Shown here: positions 43,772 through 51,799 of the stretch, piece by piece
How positions within the stretch are numbered: position 1 is the stretch's first letter
How the letters are laid out: the number at the start of each line of letters is the position of its first letter
NCBI RefSeq assembly: GCF_965228935.1
Contig: NZ_OZ245846.1
Location: 3,534,001-3,598,000 of the forward strand
Length of the DNA stretch: 64,000 nt
DNA from: Ulvibacterium sp965228935
GTDB lineage: Bacteria; Bacteroidota; Bacteroidia; Flavobacteriales; Flavobacteriaceae
Direction: 5' to 3'
Notes under the pieces: generated by a model
Seen by the model: only the letters and a program-made list of their open reading frames with translations
The model's database searches: none
What the model was told of the DNA's origin: nothing
Position numbers and translations under genes: made by a program

Positions 43772-44602
43772 ATGTTTTTACTTGGAAAATTTAATCATTT
43801 ACAGATTTTAAGGGATACCAGTGTGGGGCTTTTTCTGGGCGATGATGAAGGCAACGAGGTGCTTCTACCGAACAAATATGTTCCCAAAACGTATGAAATA
43901 GGAGAAGAGCTTGAAGTCTTCTGCTATTTAGATCATGAAGAGCGACCTATAGCGACCACGTTACGACCAGAAATCGCAAGGGGCGAGTTCCAGTTGTTGC
44001 ATGTAGCCGAGGTAAACGAGTTTGGAGCTTTTATGGACTGGGGCCTGGAAAAACATCTTTTGGTGCCGTTTAGGGAGCAAAGATCAAAAATGAAAGAAGG
44101 GTATTGGTATGTGGTGCATTGTTATTTGGATACCAAAACAAACCGATTGGTAGCATCCAATAAACTGGACAAATTTTTGGACAATGAAAATCTATCCATC
44201 AAGGAACGGGAAGTAGTAGATTTGATTTTTACCCGAAGAACGGATTTGGGTTGGGAGGTAATCATTAATAACCAGCATAAAGGGCTGGTCTATTCTAATG
44301 AAATCTTCAAAAGGGTAGCCGTAGGGGACAATACTAAAGGGGTTATTAAACGTATACGCCCCGATAATAAAATTGATGTATCACTTCAACCATTGGGAGT
44401 AAATGTTCTGGAACCAGCCGCAAATAAAATATATGAAACCCTGTTACAGCATGATGGTTTTTTAGCGCTTCATGACAAATCCGACCCTGAAGCGATTAAA
44501 GCAATACTTCAAATGAGCAAAAAAACGTTCAAGAAGGGGATAGGAACTTTATATAAGGCCCGAAAAATAGAAATAAAGGCAAATGGAATCCAGGCCATTT
44601 GA
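43772..44602 (+). CDS. S1 RNA-binding domain protein (CvfB family)
   Basis: A 276-residue cytoplasmic nucleic-acid-binding protein of the CvfB/YitL type. It has an N-terminal S1-like domain (about 1-60; LRDTSVGLFLGDDEGNEVLLP), a second S1 domain (EVNEFGAFMDWGLEKHLLVPF), a third S1-like region (GVIKRIRPDNKIDVSLQP), and a C-terminal winged-helix (ALHDKSDPEAIKAILQMSKKTFKKGIGTLYKA). The 16-residue extension in the open frame would run into the upstream terminator, so ATG 43772 is chosen. The gene sits between menD and menA, and this association with the men genes recurs in flavobacteria; the reason is unknown. Confidence 0.92.
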   Translation: MFLLGKFNHLQILRDTSVGLFLGDDEGNEVLLPNKYVPKTYEIGEELEVFCYLDHEERPIATTLRPEIARGEFQLLHVAEVNEFGAFMDWGLEKHLLVPFREQRSKMKEGYWYVVHCYLDTKTNRLVASNKLDKFLDNENLSIKEREVVDLIFTRRTDLGWEVIINNQHKGLVYSNEIFKRVAVGDNTKGVIKRIRPDNKIDVSLQPLGVNVLEPAANKIYETLLQHDGFLALHDKSDPEAIKAILQMSKKTFKKGIGTLYKARKIEIKANGIQAI

Positions 44603-44791
44603 ACGGAAATTTTGAATTGACTTTTCTTTAATGAAATGAAAATCAATTTACTATACCATTTTAACCACAGTTTTCCTTCCCTATACCATCAAAAGTTATA
44701 TTTTTGCAACAAAGGGTATTAGCACTTTGTTAAGATTAAAGTATTTTGGTTAACTTTAACATAATGTATACCCCCTAAAACTACATGCTAC

Positions 44792-45391
44792 ATGCCATTT
44801 ATTGAAGAAAGCGATTTATTGGAATTGCACAAGGATATCGATAAGGCCCAGATTATCAACGAACGTCTTCTGGATCAAATAAAGTTCAAGAACAAGGAAC
44901 TCAAAAAAAGCAAAATACAGCGAAACGTCCTAGCCGGTGTTACGGCACTTTTTCTTATCGGAACACTTGCCATTACCTCTTTTACGGCTGGTCTAAGTAG
45001 TTCCAATGGTTTTGAAAAGCAGGAAAACCTCTTGGTATCCATTGATAGCTTGGATGCCATAAAAACACGGATAGATAATCTTAAGCAACAGAACCAGGAG
45101 CTTAGTTTGGTAAATGAATTTTATTTGGCCAAGAAGTTTTTGGAAAAGGAAAAAATATATTCCGTTCAGGTTAAATCTTTTGTGGACAACAATGTAACAC
45201 TTGCTTCAAAGGCGCTTACAAATACCATGTTCGTTAAGACCAACCCATTCTATTCCTATTCCCTTGGAAATTTTGAAACTTTGGAAGAGGCCCAGAAATT
45301 TAGAAAGCAGCTCGTAGATCTAGGTTTTCAGGATGCTTTCGTTGCCTCTTATCAGGATGGCAAACGAATCCAAATAGAAGATCCTTATTAA
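44792..45391 (+). CDS. Membrane-anchored coiled-coil protein with C-terminal SPOR-like domain
   Basis: A 199-residue inner-membrane protein. It has an N-terminal cytoplasmic coiled coil (about 1-45; LHKDIDKAQIINERLLDQI), a single membrane helix (about 46-66; VLAGVTALFLIGTLAITSF), and a periplasmic coiled coil (LDAIKTRIDNLKQQNQEL). The C-terminal SPOR-like domain (about 120-195) has IYSVQVKSF, FYSYSLGNFETLEEAQKFRKQL and FQDAFVASYQDGKRI. SPOR domains bind glycan strands lacking stem peptides at division or remodelling sites. A -7 box (TATTTTTG, 44699-44706) lies 85 bases upstream. menA follows after seven bases. Confidence 0.83.
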   Translation: MPFIEESDLLELHKDIDKAQIINERLLDQIKFKNKELKKSKIQRNVLAGVTALFLIGTLAITSFTAGLSSSNGFEKQENLLVSIDSLDAIKTRIDNLKQQNQELSLVNEFYLAKKFLEKEKIYSVQVKSFVDNNVTLASKALTNTMFVKTNPFYSYSLGNFETLEEAQKFRKQLVDLGFQDAFVASYQDGKRIQIEDPY

Positions 45392-45398
45392 CGAAGCT

Positions 45399-46307
45399 TT
45401 GCCGAAGACTAAAATTTGGTTGGATGCCGTTCGTTTAAGGACCCTACCATTATCCGTGTCCGGCATTATTGTAGGAACGGCCTTAGCTAACTTTTACGGA
45501 AAAGTAGATACCCTTGTATCCATCTTGGCATTATTGGCGGCAATAGGATTTCAGATTACATCAAATTTGGCCAATGATTATGGTGATGGGGTCAAAGGTA
45601 CGGACAATGAGTCCAGGATAGGGCCAAAACGAGCTTTGCAGAGCGGACTGTTGTCCAAGGAAGAATTGAAAAAGGGAATTATTCTATCCAGTGTTATTAA
45701 CCTTTTTTTAATTCTTGCCGTAGTCTATTTCGCATTTGGGACAGAACACATAAATTACCTCATATTATTTGTAGTATTAGGCGCAATATGTGTTTGGGCC
45801 GCTATAAAATATACCGTAGGGTCTTCAGCCTATGGGTACAAAGGAATGGGCGACCTTTTTGTTTTTGTTTTTTTCGGTTTGGTCGCTGTTTTGGGGTCGA
45901 TGTTCCTAATTACCAAAATTCTTTATCCACAAGCGCTGTTGCCTGCCTGTACGATAGGTTTTTTGAGCACAGGTGTTCTTAACCTCAATAATCTAAGGGA
46001 TTATGAATCCGATAGCCAGGCGGGGAAAAATACACTTGTGGTACGAATTGGATTCAAAAGCGGCAAGACCTATCATTCACTGCTTTTGCTTGGCGGTTTT
46101 GCCACATTGCTCTGGTTTGTTTTACTGAATTTTGAGCATTGGTACCATTTTCTTTCCATTGTAACGTTCATACCAGTTTTTATCCATATGCACCGTGTTC
46201 ATGCCACAAAAGCCCCGGTTCTGCTAGATCCGGAACTTAAGAAATTAGCCCTGAATACTTTTGCCATGGCCATCATATTCTATATCAGTTTTAATAATTT
46301 TTTGTAA
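45399..46307 (+). CDS. menA: 1,4-dihydroxy-2-naphthoate polyprenyltransferase
   Basis: Integral-membrane prenyltransferase that attaches the polyprenyl tail to 1,4-dihydroxy-2-naphthoate, forming demethylmenaquinone. It has 302 residues and eight to nine membrane helices. The first Asp-rich motif, NLANDYGDGVKGTDNESRIGPKRAL, and the second, NNLRDYESDSQAGKNTLVVRIG, are both intact, as in UbiA-superfamily enzymes. Its start codon is TTG at 45399, seven bases after the SPOR-gene stop; no ATG is available at the right place. It is one of five men enzymes in the window. Confidence 0.96.
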   Translation: MPKTKIWLDAVRLRTLPLSVSGIIVGTALANFYGKVDTLVSILALLAAIGFQITSNLANDYGDGVKGTDNESRIGPKRALQSGLLSKEELKKGIILSSVINLFLILAVVYFAFGTEHINYLILFVVLGAICVWAAIKYTVGSSAYGYKGMGDLFVFVFFGLVAVLGSMFLITKILYPQALLPACTIGFLSTGVLNLNNLRDYESDSQAGKNTLVVRIGFKSGKTYHSLLLLGGFATLLWFVLLNFEHWYHFLSIVTFIPVFIHMHRVHATKAPVLLDPELKKLALNTFAMAIIFYISFNNFL

Positions 46308-46339
46308 TTTTGAGTCTAACCATCTAAACCACAACTACT

Positions 46340-47092
46340 TTGGAACAACCTATTAAAATTCTTATCGTAGAGGACAATGTTATCATTGCAGACGATATGC
46401 AATCTATGCTAGAAGAGATTGGTTATGAGATTGTTGATAACGTAATTGTATACGAACAGGCGGAAGAGGTTTTAAGGACACAGCAGGTAGATTTGGTATT
46501 GATCGATATCATACTTGCCTCCGATAAAACAGGAATCGATCTGGGCAAACACATTAGGGAGAACTATGATATACCCTTTATTTTTGTCACCTCAAATTCT
46601 GATCGTGCTACCGTAGAAAATGCCAAGACCGTAAAACCCAATGGGTATTTGGTAAAACCTTTTGAACAACAGGATTTATATACTTCCATAGAAATAGCGC
46701 TTTCCAATTTCACCTATGGTGCCGGAAAATCGGGAAATGAGGAGAGTGGCACGATGGAAGCCCCGATGTCCAATTCTGTCTTAAAGGATTCCATTTTCGT
46801 TAAAAAACAACATTTGTATTATAGGATACAATTTGGGGACATACAGTTCATAAAGGCGGACAATGTTTACTTGGAAGTAAATACCGTGGATAAAAAGTTT
46901 TTGGTAAGATCTCCCCTGAAGGACTATTTGGAGAAATTGCCGAAGAACAAGTTCTACCGAGCCCATAAATCCTATATTGTGAACGTTGATCACATTGATG
47001 CCATAAACTCCAAGGACATAATGATCAACAACACCCTGATTCCCATATCAAAGGATTTTAAGGAGTTTATCATTTCTGCGATGAACTCTTAG
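46340..47092 (+). CDS. LytTR-family response regulator
   Basis: A 250-residue two-component regulator. The receiver (about 5-120) is complete, unlike that of the LytTR gene at 12 kb: acidic pocket LIVEDN, phospho-acceptor Asp about 56 in LVLIDIIL, Thr in FVTSNSD and Lys in GYLVKPFEQQD. A short linker is followed by a LytTR DNA-binding domain (about 150-250) with DIQFIKADNVYLEVNTV, FYRAHKSYIVNVDHID and the terminal ISKDFKEFII. The start codon is TTG at 46340, after menA. The TPR kinase that follows on the same strand, 870 bases further on, is its most likely partner. Confidence 0.93.
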   Translation: MEQPIKILIVEDNVIIADDMQSMLEEIGYEIVDNVIVYEQAEEVLRTQQVDLVLIDIILASDKTGIDLGKHIRENYDIPFIFVTSNSDRATVENAKTVKPNGYLVKPFEQQDLYTSIEIALSNFTYGAGKSGNEESGTMEAPMSNSVLKDSIFVKKQHLYYRIQFGDIQFIKADNVYLEVNTVDKKFLVRSPLKDYLEKLPKNKFYRAHKSYIVNVDHIDAINSKDIMINNTLIPISKDFKEFIISAMNS

Positions 47093-47117
47093 AACCTTTT
47101 ATTTTAAATAGAATTTG

Positions 47118-47147
47118 GAAGACATGTAATACATGTCTTCTTTTTTT
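47118..47147 (+). terminator. Intrinsic terminator of the LytTR regulator gene
   Basis: GAAGACATGT (47118-47127) pairs perfectly with ACATGTCTTC (47131-47140) around a three-base loop, followed by seven T. Confidence 0.9.
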
Positions 47148-47196
47148 ATCACGGTTTATGGCTTGGACACAACGGTTTTCCGTGTCTTCGCAACAT

Positions 47197-47331
47197 TATT
47201 TTTGCCCGTATCGCAAACTGCATTACTTTAGTCGTGTATTAATAAGCAAGCGCAAACTGAATAAATAGTTTTTTCATTTTCATATAGTGTTCTCGTAAAA
47301 GGGCCTTGATCGTAAAGACAGGGCTCTTTTT
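47197..47331 (+). ncRNA. Candidate small RNA between LytTR regulator and kinase
   Basis: A TATTTTTG box (47197-47204) is followed about 100 bases later by a terminator-type hairpin with a T-run (stem 47297-47308 with 47319-47330). The stretch between contains no reading frame of note. It carries a direct repeat, GCAAACTG, at about 47213 and again near 47254. A TTG at the correct -33 distance is absent, so promoter support is partial. The whole is a candidate transcript of about 120 bases, inferred from signals only. Confidence 0.35.
47297..47331 (+). terminator. Terminator-like hairpin in the 47-kb intergenic region
   Basis: AAAAGGGCCTTG (47297-47308) pairs with CAGGGCTCTTTT (47319-47330) with two wobble pairs, around ATCGTAAAGA, followed by T. 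It has no annotated gene immediately upstream, which suggests a short non-coding transcript. Confidence 0.6.
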
Positions 47332-47472
47332 AGTTAATGCAATCCTGTTTTGTAAAATGTGAAGCCCTCAATTAAAAAACAGAGGGTTATTGATTCTCCG
47401 GCAGGGCGAAGTTTAAAAAACCTAGTATACCCCGCCGATTGGTTTCCTTTACCCAATGAAATGCAGATCGAC

Positions 47473-47769
47473 TTACTCCTTTCCGGAACCCGGAACTTGA
47501 AACTTTGAACCTGAAACTTCTGGGAAATCCACCCTGCTTCTTTCAGAAATTCGTTCTTGGATGACCTCGACCAAATGCTCAAAAAATCGGATGAAATACA
47601 GCCTCGGATTGATAATTTGGTTTTCACAACAAAAAACGAGGGTTACACAACAATATTCCAAAAGGAAGGCCTTCATACGATATTTTTGAAGCGTCCTTAG
47701 GACACCCCAAAACTTATCATTCAATTTTTTGATGTCATTGTACGGTAGCCATATACGTTTATATGGCAT
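47473..47769 (-). CDS. Possible small protein, 98 residues
   Basis: A weak candidate. The frame starts at ATG 47769 after an A-rich stretch and would encode a basic, aromatic and helical protein (MPYKRIWLPYNDIKKL, VLRTLQKYRMKAFLLEYCC, FIRFFEHLVEVIQERIS). It ends by reading into the heptamer repeats, whose translation gives the low-complexity GSKFQVPGSGKE. No family is recognised, and the start overlaps a perfect stem-loop. It could equally be a decayed or chance frame; only the absence of any other gene in the stretch keeps it in the list. Confidence 0.25.
   Translation of the reverse strand: MPYKRIWLPYNDIKKLNDKFWGVLRTLQKYRMKAFLLEYCCVTLVFCCENQIINPRLYFIRFFEHLVEVIQERISERSRVDFPEVSGSKFQVPGSGKE
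47485..47519. repeat. Tandem heptamer repeat
   Basis: Five imperfect 7-base units: GGAACCC, GGAACTT, GAAACTT, TGAACCT, GAAACTT. Similar degenerate TTGAAAC/TTGAACC runs are familiar from intergenic regions of flavobacteria. Too short and imperfect for CRISPR. Confidence 0.6.
47748..47767. repeat. Perfect stem-loop
   Basis: GCCATATA (47748-47755), CGTT, TATATGGC (47760-47767): an 8-bp perfect stem with a four-base loop in the region upstream of the kinase gene. No T-run follows, so a terminator is unlikely. Confidence 0.5.
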
Positions 47770-47784
47770 TTTCGTGTATATATG

Positions 47785-47798
47785 ATCTTAATTAAGAT
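47785..47798. promoter_or_regulatory. 14-base palindrome upstream of the kinase gene
   Basis: ATCTTAATTAAGAT is a perfect palindrome 202 bases before the kinase ATG at 47987. Candidate regulator binding site; no direct support beyond symmetry. Confidence 0.35.
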
Positions 47799-47986
47799 TA
47801 GATTATCCACGCTTTGGTCAAGTCTACTTTAGGTTATGGTTAAAAAACGTATTTGAGGACAATTAGTATGGTAAAAAAGACGTTTTTGAGATAATGGAAA
47901 CGTGCCAAATCTTTAATTTGGTTTACAATAAAATTTAGCAGGACCACATTATACGGCGTATGTTTGGTTTTGTTCCCTACTATGAT

Positions 47987-49954
47987 ATGAAAGATCTGCT
48001 TGGCAAAACTTTAATACTATTCTTCCATTGCTTTCTTAGTATGTACCCTGTGGTCGCACAGGATTCTACAGAAATAGAGGAAGGTCTTTTTAGAAAATTT
48101 CAAAATCAGAAGACGCTAGAGGAAAGATTCGAGTTTTTTTTCAACGCCCCGAATCGTTATTTGGAGAATTCGGCCTATGACTGGTTGGATACGGTAAATG
48201 TATTTCTCAATAATGCCCAAAAGCAAGAAGATACCACCGCGGTAAAACGGTACAAACTTATGCAATCCCAGGTCTATTATGATATTGGGGATTACGACAA
48301 GAGTCTTGCGATAAACAAGGAGTTGTATGCCAAAAAGGAAAGTATTGATTTGGGCACCAGGACCATTCTGCTAAATCTCATGGACGAGAATTATTCCAAA
48401 TTGGAGCTTTATGCGGAACAAATAGATATTCGGAAGGAAAAAAAGGAATTGGGGATAACCGAGAACATTGCCTTTTATGACATCTATTCCAATTTAGGGT
48501 TACATCGCAAGGCGATGGATGATTACTTTGAACACGTTAAAAAAACCGTTGATGAGAAGGACTATTTTGCCCAGGCGGAATTTTACAATAATGTGGGAAC
48601 CTATCTAAGATTGGACAAATCTACGCCCACGGCACTCAATTCATATAAAAAAGCAAAGGGTTTTATAGATGTGTTTTTAAACGACGTCACCAAAATTAAG
48701 TCGGATGTGGACGTACGGGAAGCTAACCTTTTAAGCAGTAAAATTCGTGGGAATATCGGGAAATGCCATCTGCAACTGGGAGAATATGAGGATGCTATTC
48801 CCTTCTTGGAGCAGAGCATTGCAGAAATGAATGCATATAGCAAAGGCCTCTATTCCCCGGATATCATCGAAAATCGTTTGGCCATAGCCGAATGCTATCT
48901 CCAATTGGGAGATTTGGAAAAGGCTACGGATTTTTTGAGCGATGATATCCAACCCAGGAAAACCGAAAACAAAATAAAAAAGAACAGACTACTATCCTTT
49001 TATTATGAAAGGACCGACGACTACAAAAATGCCGCGTTTTATTTGCGAAAAAACATTCGTATAAATGATTCCATAAGCATCAACGAGTCGGAATTGAGAA
49101 AGCAACAACTGGCAACGGTCATGGCCGAGGAAAAAGCCAACACGCGATCCATTATGGCAGCGCAAAAACAGGCTTTGGAAGAGCAACGCAGTGAAATGAT
49201 AGCTCAGGATGAACGTATAAACCTGGTTTTCATTTCCTTGATTTTTACGCTATTGGGATTTGCCGGTTTGGTGTATGCCTATCTAAAAAGTATAAAGAAC
49301 CAACGGTTGATCGCTGAACAGAAACATATTATCGAAAACTCCTTGGTAGAAAAGGACTCGCTCCTCAAAGAAATCCATCATAGGGTAAAAAACAACCTAC
49401 AGATGGTTTCTAGCCTATTGAGTCTTCAAACGAAAAATACGAGGAGCAAAGCGGCCATTGAAGCACTTGAGGAAGGCAAGAGTAGGGTAAAGGCCATGGC
49501 ATTGATTCATCAAAAGTTGTATCAGAACGATGACCTTTCAGTAATTGAAATGCAGGGATATATAGAGAGTCTGATCAATAGTGTGCAATCTGTGTACAAA
49601 AAAGGTGGACATAATATCAATATTACAATAGATGCAGAAGGTGTGGAATTGGATATTGACCGAGCGATTCCCTTTGGGCTCATTTTGAACGAACTGGTCT
49701 CCAACTCCTTTAAATATGCCTTTCCGTATAATGAGGAAAATGGCAAAATTTATATCCATCTCAGAAAAATGGGAGACAAAGAAGGCTTTTTTGAATACTC
49801 GGACAATGGGGTAGGCCTACCGGAGGATACCGAGGAACGGACCAATTCCTCTATGGGGATACGATTAATGAACCGCTTGGCCAATCAATTGCAAACCAAA
49901 TTGAACATTGATAAAACTGCCGAAGGGGTTCGTTTTTGGTTCAATTTTAAATAA
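47987..49954 (+). CDS. TPR-containing sensor histidine kinase (HisKA_2 type)
   Basis: Membrane sensor kinase of about 655 residues. It has a signal peptide (MKDLLGKTLILFFHCFLSMYPVVA), a periplasmic TPR array (about 60-380; YNNVGTYLRLDKSTPTALNSYKKA, YEDAIPFLEQSIAEM) and one membrane helix (about 410-430; LVFISLIFTLLGFAGLVYAYL). A HisKA_2 helix follows with the phospho-accepting His in SLLKEIHHRVKNNLQMVSSL, then an HATPase domain with LILNELVSNSFKYAFPY, DNGVGLPE and SMGIRLMNRLANQL. ATG 47987 is preferred over ATG 47960, because a TATGTTTG box (47959-47966) overlaps the latter and the signal peptide starts at 47987. Likely partner of the LytTR regulator upstream. Confidence 0.92.
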   Translation: MKDLLGKTLILFFHCFLSMYPVVAQDSTEIEEGLFRKFQNQKTLEERFEFFFNAPNRYLENSAYDWLDTVNVFLNNAQKQEDTTAVKRYKLMQSQVYYDIGDYDKSLAINKELYAKKESIDLGTRTILLNLMDENYSKLELYAEQIDIRKEKKELGITENIAFYDIYSNLGLHRKAMDDYFEHVKKTVDEKDYFAQAEFYNNVGTYLRLDKSTPTALNSYKKAKGFIDVFLNDVTKIKSDVDVREANLLSSKIRGNIGKCHLQLGEYEDAIPFLEQSIAEMNAYSKGLYSPDIIENRLAIAECYLQLGDLEKATDFLSDDIQPRKTENKIKKNRLLSFYYERTDDYKNAAFYLRKNIRINDSISINESELRKQQLATVMAEEKANTRSIMAAQKQALEEQRSEMIAQDERINLVFISLIFTLLGFAGLVYAYLKSIKNQRLIAEQKHIIENSLVEKDSLLKEIHHRVKNNLQMVSSLLSLQTKNTRSKAAIEALEEGKSRVKAMALIHQKLYQNDDLSVIEMQGYIESLINSVQSVYKKGGHNINITIDAEGVELDIDRAIPFGLILNELVSNSFKYAFPYNEENGKIYIHLRKMGDKEGFFEYSDNGVGLPEDTEERTNSSMGIRLMNRLANQLQTKLNIDKTAEGVRFWFNFK

Positions 49955-49955
49955 A

Positions 49956-49982
49956 TTTGAAGGGTAACCTAAACCCTTCAAA
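49956..49982 (+). promoter_or_regulatory. Hairpin directly before the UPF0173 start codon
   Basis: TTTGAAGGGT (49956-49965) pairs perfectly with ACCCTTCAAA (49973-49982) over 10 bp around a seven-base loop, and the ATG is at 49984. There is no T-run, so this would fold over the translation start rather than terminate transcription. It begins one base after the kinase stop codon. Confidence 0.5.
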
Positions 49983-49983
49983 A

Positions 49984-50664
49984 ATGAAACTTACTTTTCT
50001 GGGCCATGCTTCCCTTCTTATAACACTGCAAGACAAAACACTTTTGGTAGATCCCTTTATCACGGGCAATGAAAAGGCATCGGGAAAAGTGGACATCAAC
50101 GACCTAAACCCTGATTATATTTTGGTGACCCACGCCCACCAGGATCATACCTTGGACGTAGAGCAGATTGCCAAAACCTCCGGGGCCACTATAGTCAGCA
50201 ATTATGAGATAGTCGTACATTATCAGAACAAAGGCCTTGAGGCGCATCCCATGAACCATGGAGGTCAATGGAATTTTGATTTTGGACGATTGAAATATGT
50301 AAATGCTATCCACACGTCCTCCTTTCCTGATGGCTCCTATGGGGGGCAGCCTGGCGGCTTTATCCTGTCTGCGGAAAACAAAGAGATTTATATTGCAGGG
50401 GATACGGCATTGACCATGGATATGAAGCTGATTCCCATGCAAACAAAATTGGATTTGGCCGTTTTGCCCATCGGAGACAACTTCACCATGGGTGTAGACA
50501 ATGCTATTCTTGCCTCGGACTTTATCGAGTGTGCCGAAGTATTGGGCTATCACTTCGATACTTTTGGGTATATCGAAATTGATCATGATGATGCCAAAAG
50601 AAAGTTCAAGGAGGCAGGCAAAACACTTCATTTATTGAATATAGGACAAGAACTGACCATTTGA
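49984..50664 (+). CDS. UPF0173 metal-dependent hydrolase (beta-lactamase fold)
   Basis: A 226-residue metallo-beta-lactamase-fold protein of the UPF0173 family, activity unknown. The metal site is complete: MKLTFLGHASLLI at the start, then the HxHxDH motif in THAHQDHTLDVEQ, a second His in the central region (HPMNHGG), the metal Asp in EIYIAGDTAL, and a late His/Asp pair EIDHDDAKRKF. ATG 49984 is chosen; the frame continues upstream to a TTG inside a hairpin. It follows the kinase gene directly and precedes menC, so it is probably part of the men-cluster transcription unit. Confidence 0.9.
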   Translation: MKLTFLGHASLLITLQDKTLLVDPFITGNEKASGKVDINDLNPDYILVTHAHQDHTLDVEQIAKTSGATIVSNYEIVVHYQNKGLEAHPMNHGGQWNFDFGRLKYVNAIHTSSFPDGSYGGQPGGFILSAENKEIYIAGDTALTMDMKLIPMQTKLDLAVLPIGDNFTMGVDNAILASDFIECAEVLGYHFDTFGYIEIDHDDAKRKFKEAGKTLHLLNIGQELTI

Positions 50665-50728
50665 TACAACGCTTGTTTTCATTAAATTTTTATAGGGTTT
50701 CCGCCATCTATGCGCTCAAAAATATACC

Positions 50729-50736
50729 TAAATTTG
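50729..50736 (+). promoter_or_regulatory. -7 promoter box of menC
   Basis: TAAATTTG matches TAnnTTTG exactly, and the menC ATG follows after ten bases. No TTG lies at the normal distance upstream. Confidence 0.35.
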
Positions 50737-50746
50737 GGCATAACGG

Positions 50747-51799
50747 ATGAAAGCCAGTTATAAAAGACATATCCTTAATTTTAAACGCCCCAGTGGCACA
50801 TCCCGGGGCATACTTACCCAAAAGGAGACTTGGTTTCTTGTGTTGGAGGAAAATGGAAAGTTCGGGATAGGGGAATGCGGACTATTACAAGGTTTAAGCG
50901 TAGACGATGTGCAGGGTTATAAAGATAGGCTCCAATGGACCTGTGATCACATTTCATTGGGAGTGGAGATCCTTTATGGGGAATTGAAAGAGTTTCCCAG
51001 TATCCAATTTGGGGTAGAACAGGCTTTTGCTTCCTTGAAATCCACAAATCCCTTTGAACTTTTTGAGTCCTCTTTTACAAGCGGGGAAAACACAATTCCG
51101 ATCAATGGCCTTATTTGGATGGGAGATGCAAGCTTTATGCATGAACAGATTCAACAGAAATTGGAGGAAGGCTTTACCTGTATAAAAATGAAGATAGGGG
51201 CTATTGATTTCAGTAAGGAAATAGAGCTTTTAGAATCCATTCGTGAAAGATATTCCAAGGAGGATATTGAGCTTCGTGTTGACGCTAATGGAGCCTTTGA
51301 ACCCAAGGAAGCGCTGGAAAAACTTCAAATCCTATCCCGTCATGAACTACATTCCATAGAACAACCCATTAAGCAAGGCCAATATTTGGAAATGAAGAGG
51401 TTATGTGAAGAATCCCCTTTACCCATTGCCTTGGACGAGGAATTGATAGGAGTTTTTGATATTGAAGAAAAGAAAGGATTGTTGCGGACCGTTCGCCCAC
51501 ATTATATTATCTTAAAACCCAGTTTGATCGGCGGTATTAAGGGCTCTGAAGAATGGATAGCCTTGGCCGATGAACAAGATATTGGCTGGTGGGTGACCAG
51601 TGCCCTGGAAAGCAATGTAGGCCTCAATGCCATTGCACAATGGACATTTACATTGAATAACCAAATGCCCCAGGGATTGGGTACGGGTAGTCTATTCACG
51701 AATAATTTTGAGTGTCCATTAATTGTAAGGAAGGGGCAATTGGGCTATGAAAAGGATAAGCATTGGGAAACCAACTTAATTAGGAACTTATGTATATAG
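50747..51799 (+). CDS. menC: o-succinylbenzoate synthase
   Basis: Enolase-superfamily enzyme that dehydrates SHCHC to o-succinylbenzoate in menaquinone synthesis. The 350 residues have an N-terminal capping domain and a TIM barrel with the catalytic Lys in CIKMKIG, metal ligands in LRVDANGAFEP, HSIEQPI and IALDEEL, and the second Lys in YIILKPSLIGG. Muconate-lactonizing or N-acylamino acid racemase activity would be the alternative, but the menE gene two frames on supports menC. The stop overlaps the start of the CPBP gene by ten bases, so translation is coupled. Confidence 0.95.
   Translation: MKASYKRHILNFKRPSGTSRGILTQKETWFLVLEENGKFGIGECGLLQGLSVDDVQGYKDRLQWTCDHISLGVEILYGELKEFPSIQFGVEQAFASLKSTNPFELFESSFTSGENTIPINGLIWMGDASFMHEQIQQKLEEGFTCIKMKIGAIDFSKEIELLESIRERYSKEDIELRVDANGAFEPKEALEKLQILSRHELHSIEQPIKQGQYLEMKRLCEESPLPIALDEELIGVFDIEEKKGLLRTVRPHYIILKPSLIGGIKGSEEWIALADEQDIGWWVTSALESNVGLNAIAQWTFTLNNQMPQGLGTGSLFTNNFECPLIVRKGQLGYEKDKHWETNLIRNLCI

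Larger units (their letters stand above)
47148..47959. other. 0.8-kb intergenic region with repeats and dyads
   Basis: No convincing gene fills this stretch between the LytTR regulator and the kinase. It holds the candidate small RNA and its hairpin (47197-47331), a tandem heptamer repeat (47485-47519), a weak minus-strand frame (47473-47769), a stem-loop at 47748-47767 and a 14-base palindrome at 47785-47798. Each is listed or reported separately. Confidence 0.7.

Noticed and set aside
47485..47519. CRISPR-like array
   Set aside because: Units of seven bases without spacers and no cas genes.
47334..47627. Minus-strand open frame of 97 codons
   Set aside because: Low-complexity translation running through the heptamer repeats, no start context, overlaps the more plausible frame at 47473-47769.
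50104..50631. Minus-strand frame of 175 codons
   Set aside because: Shadow of the UPF0173 hydrolase gene, whose motifs are intact.
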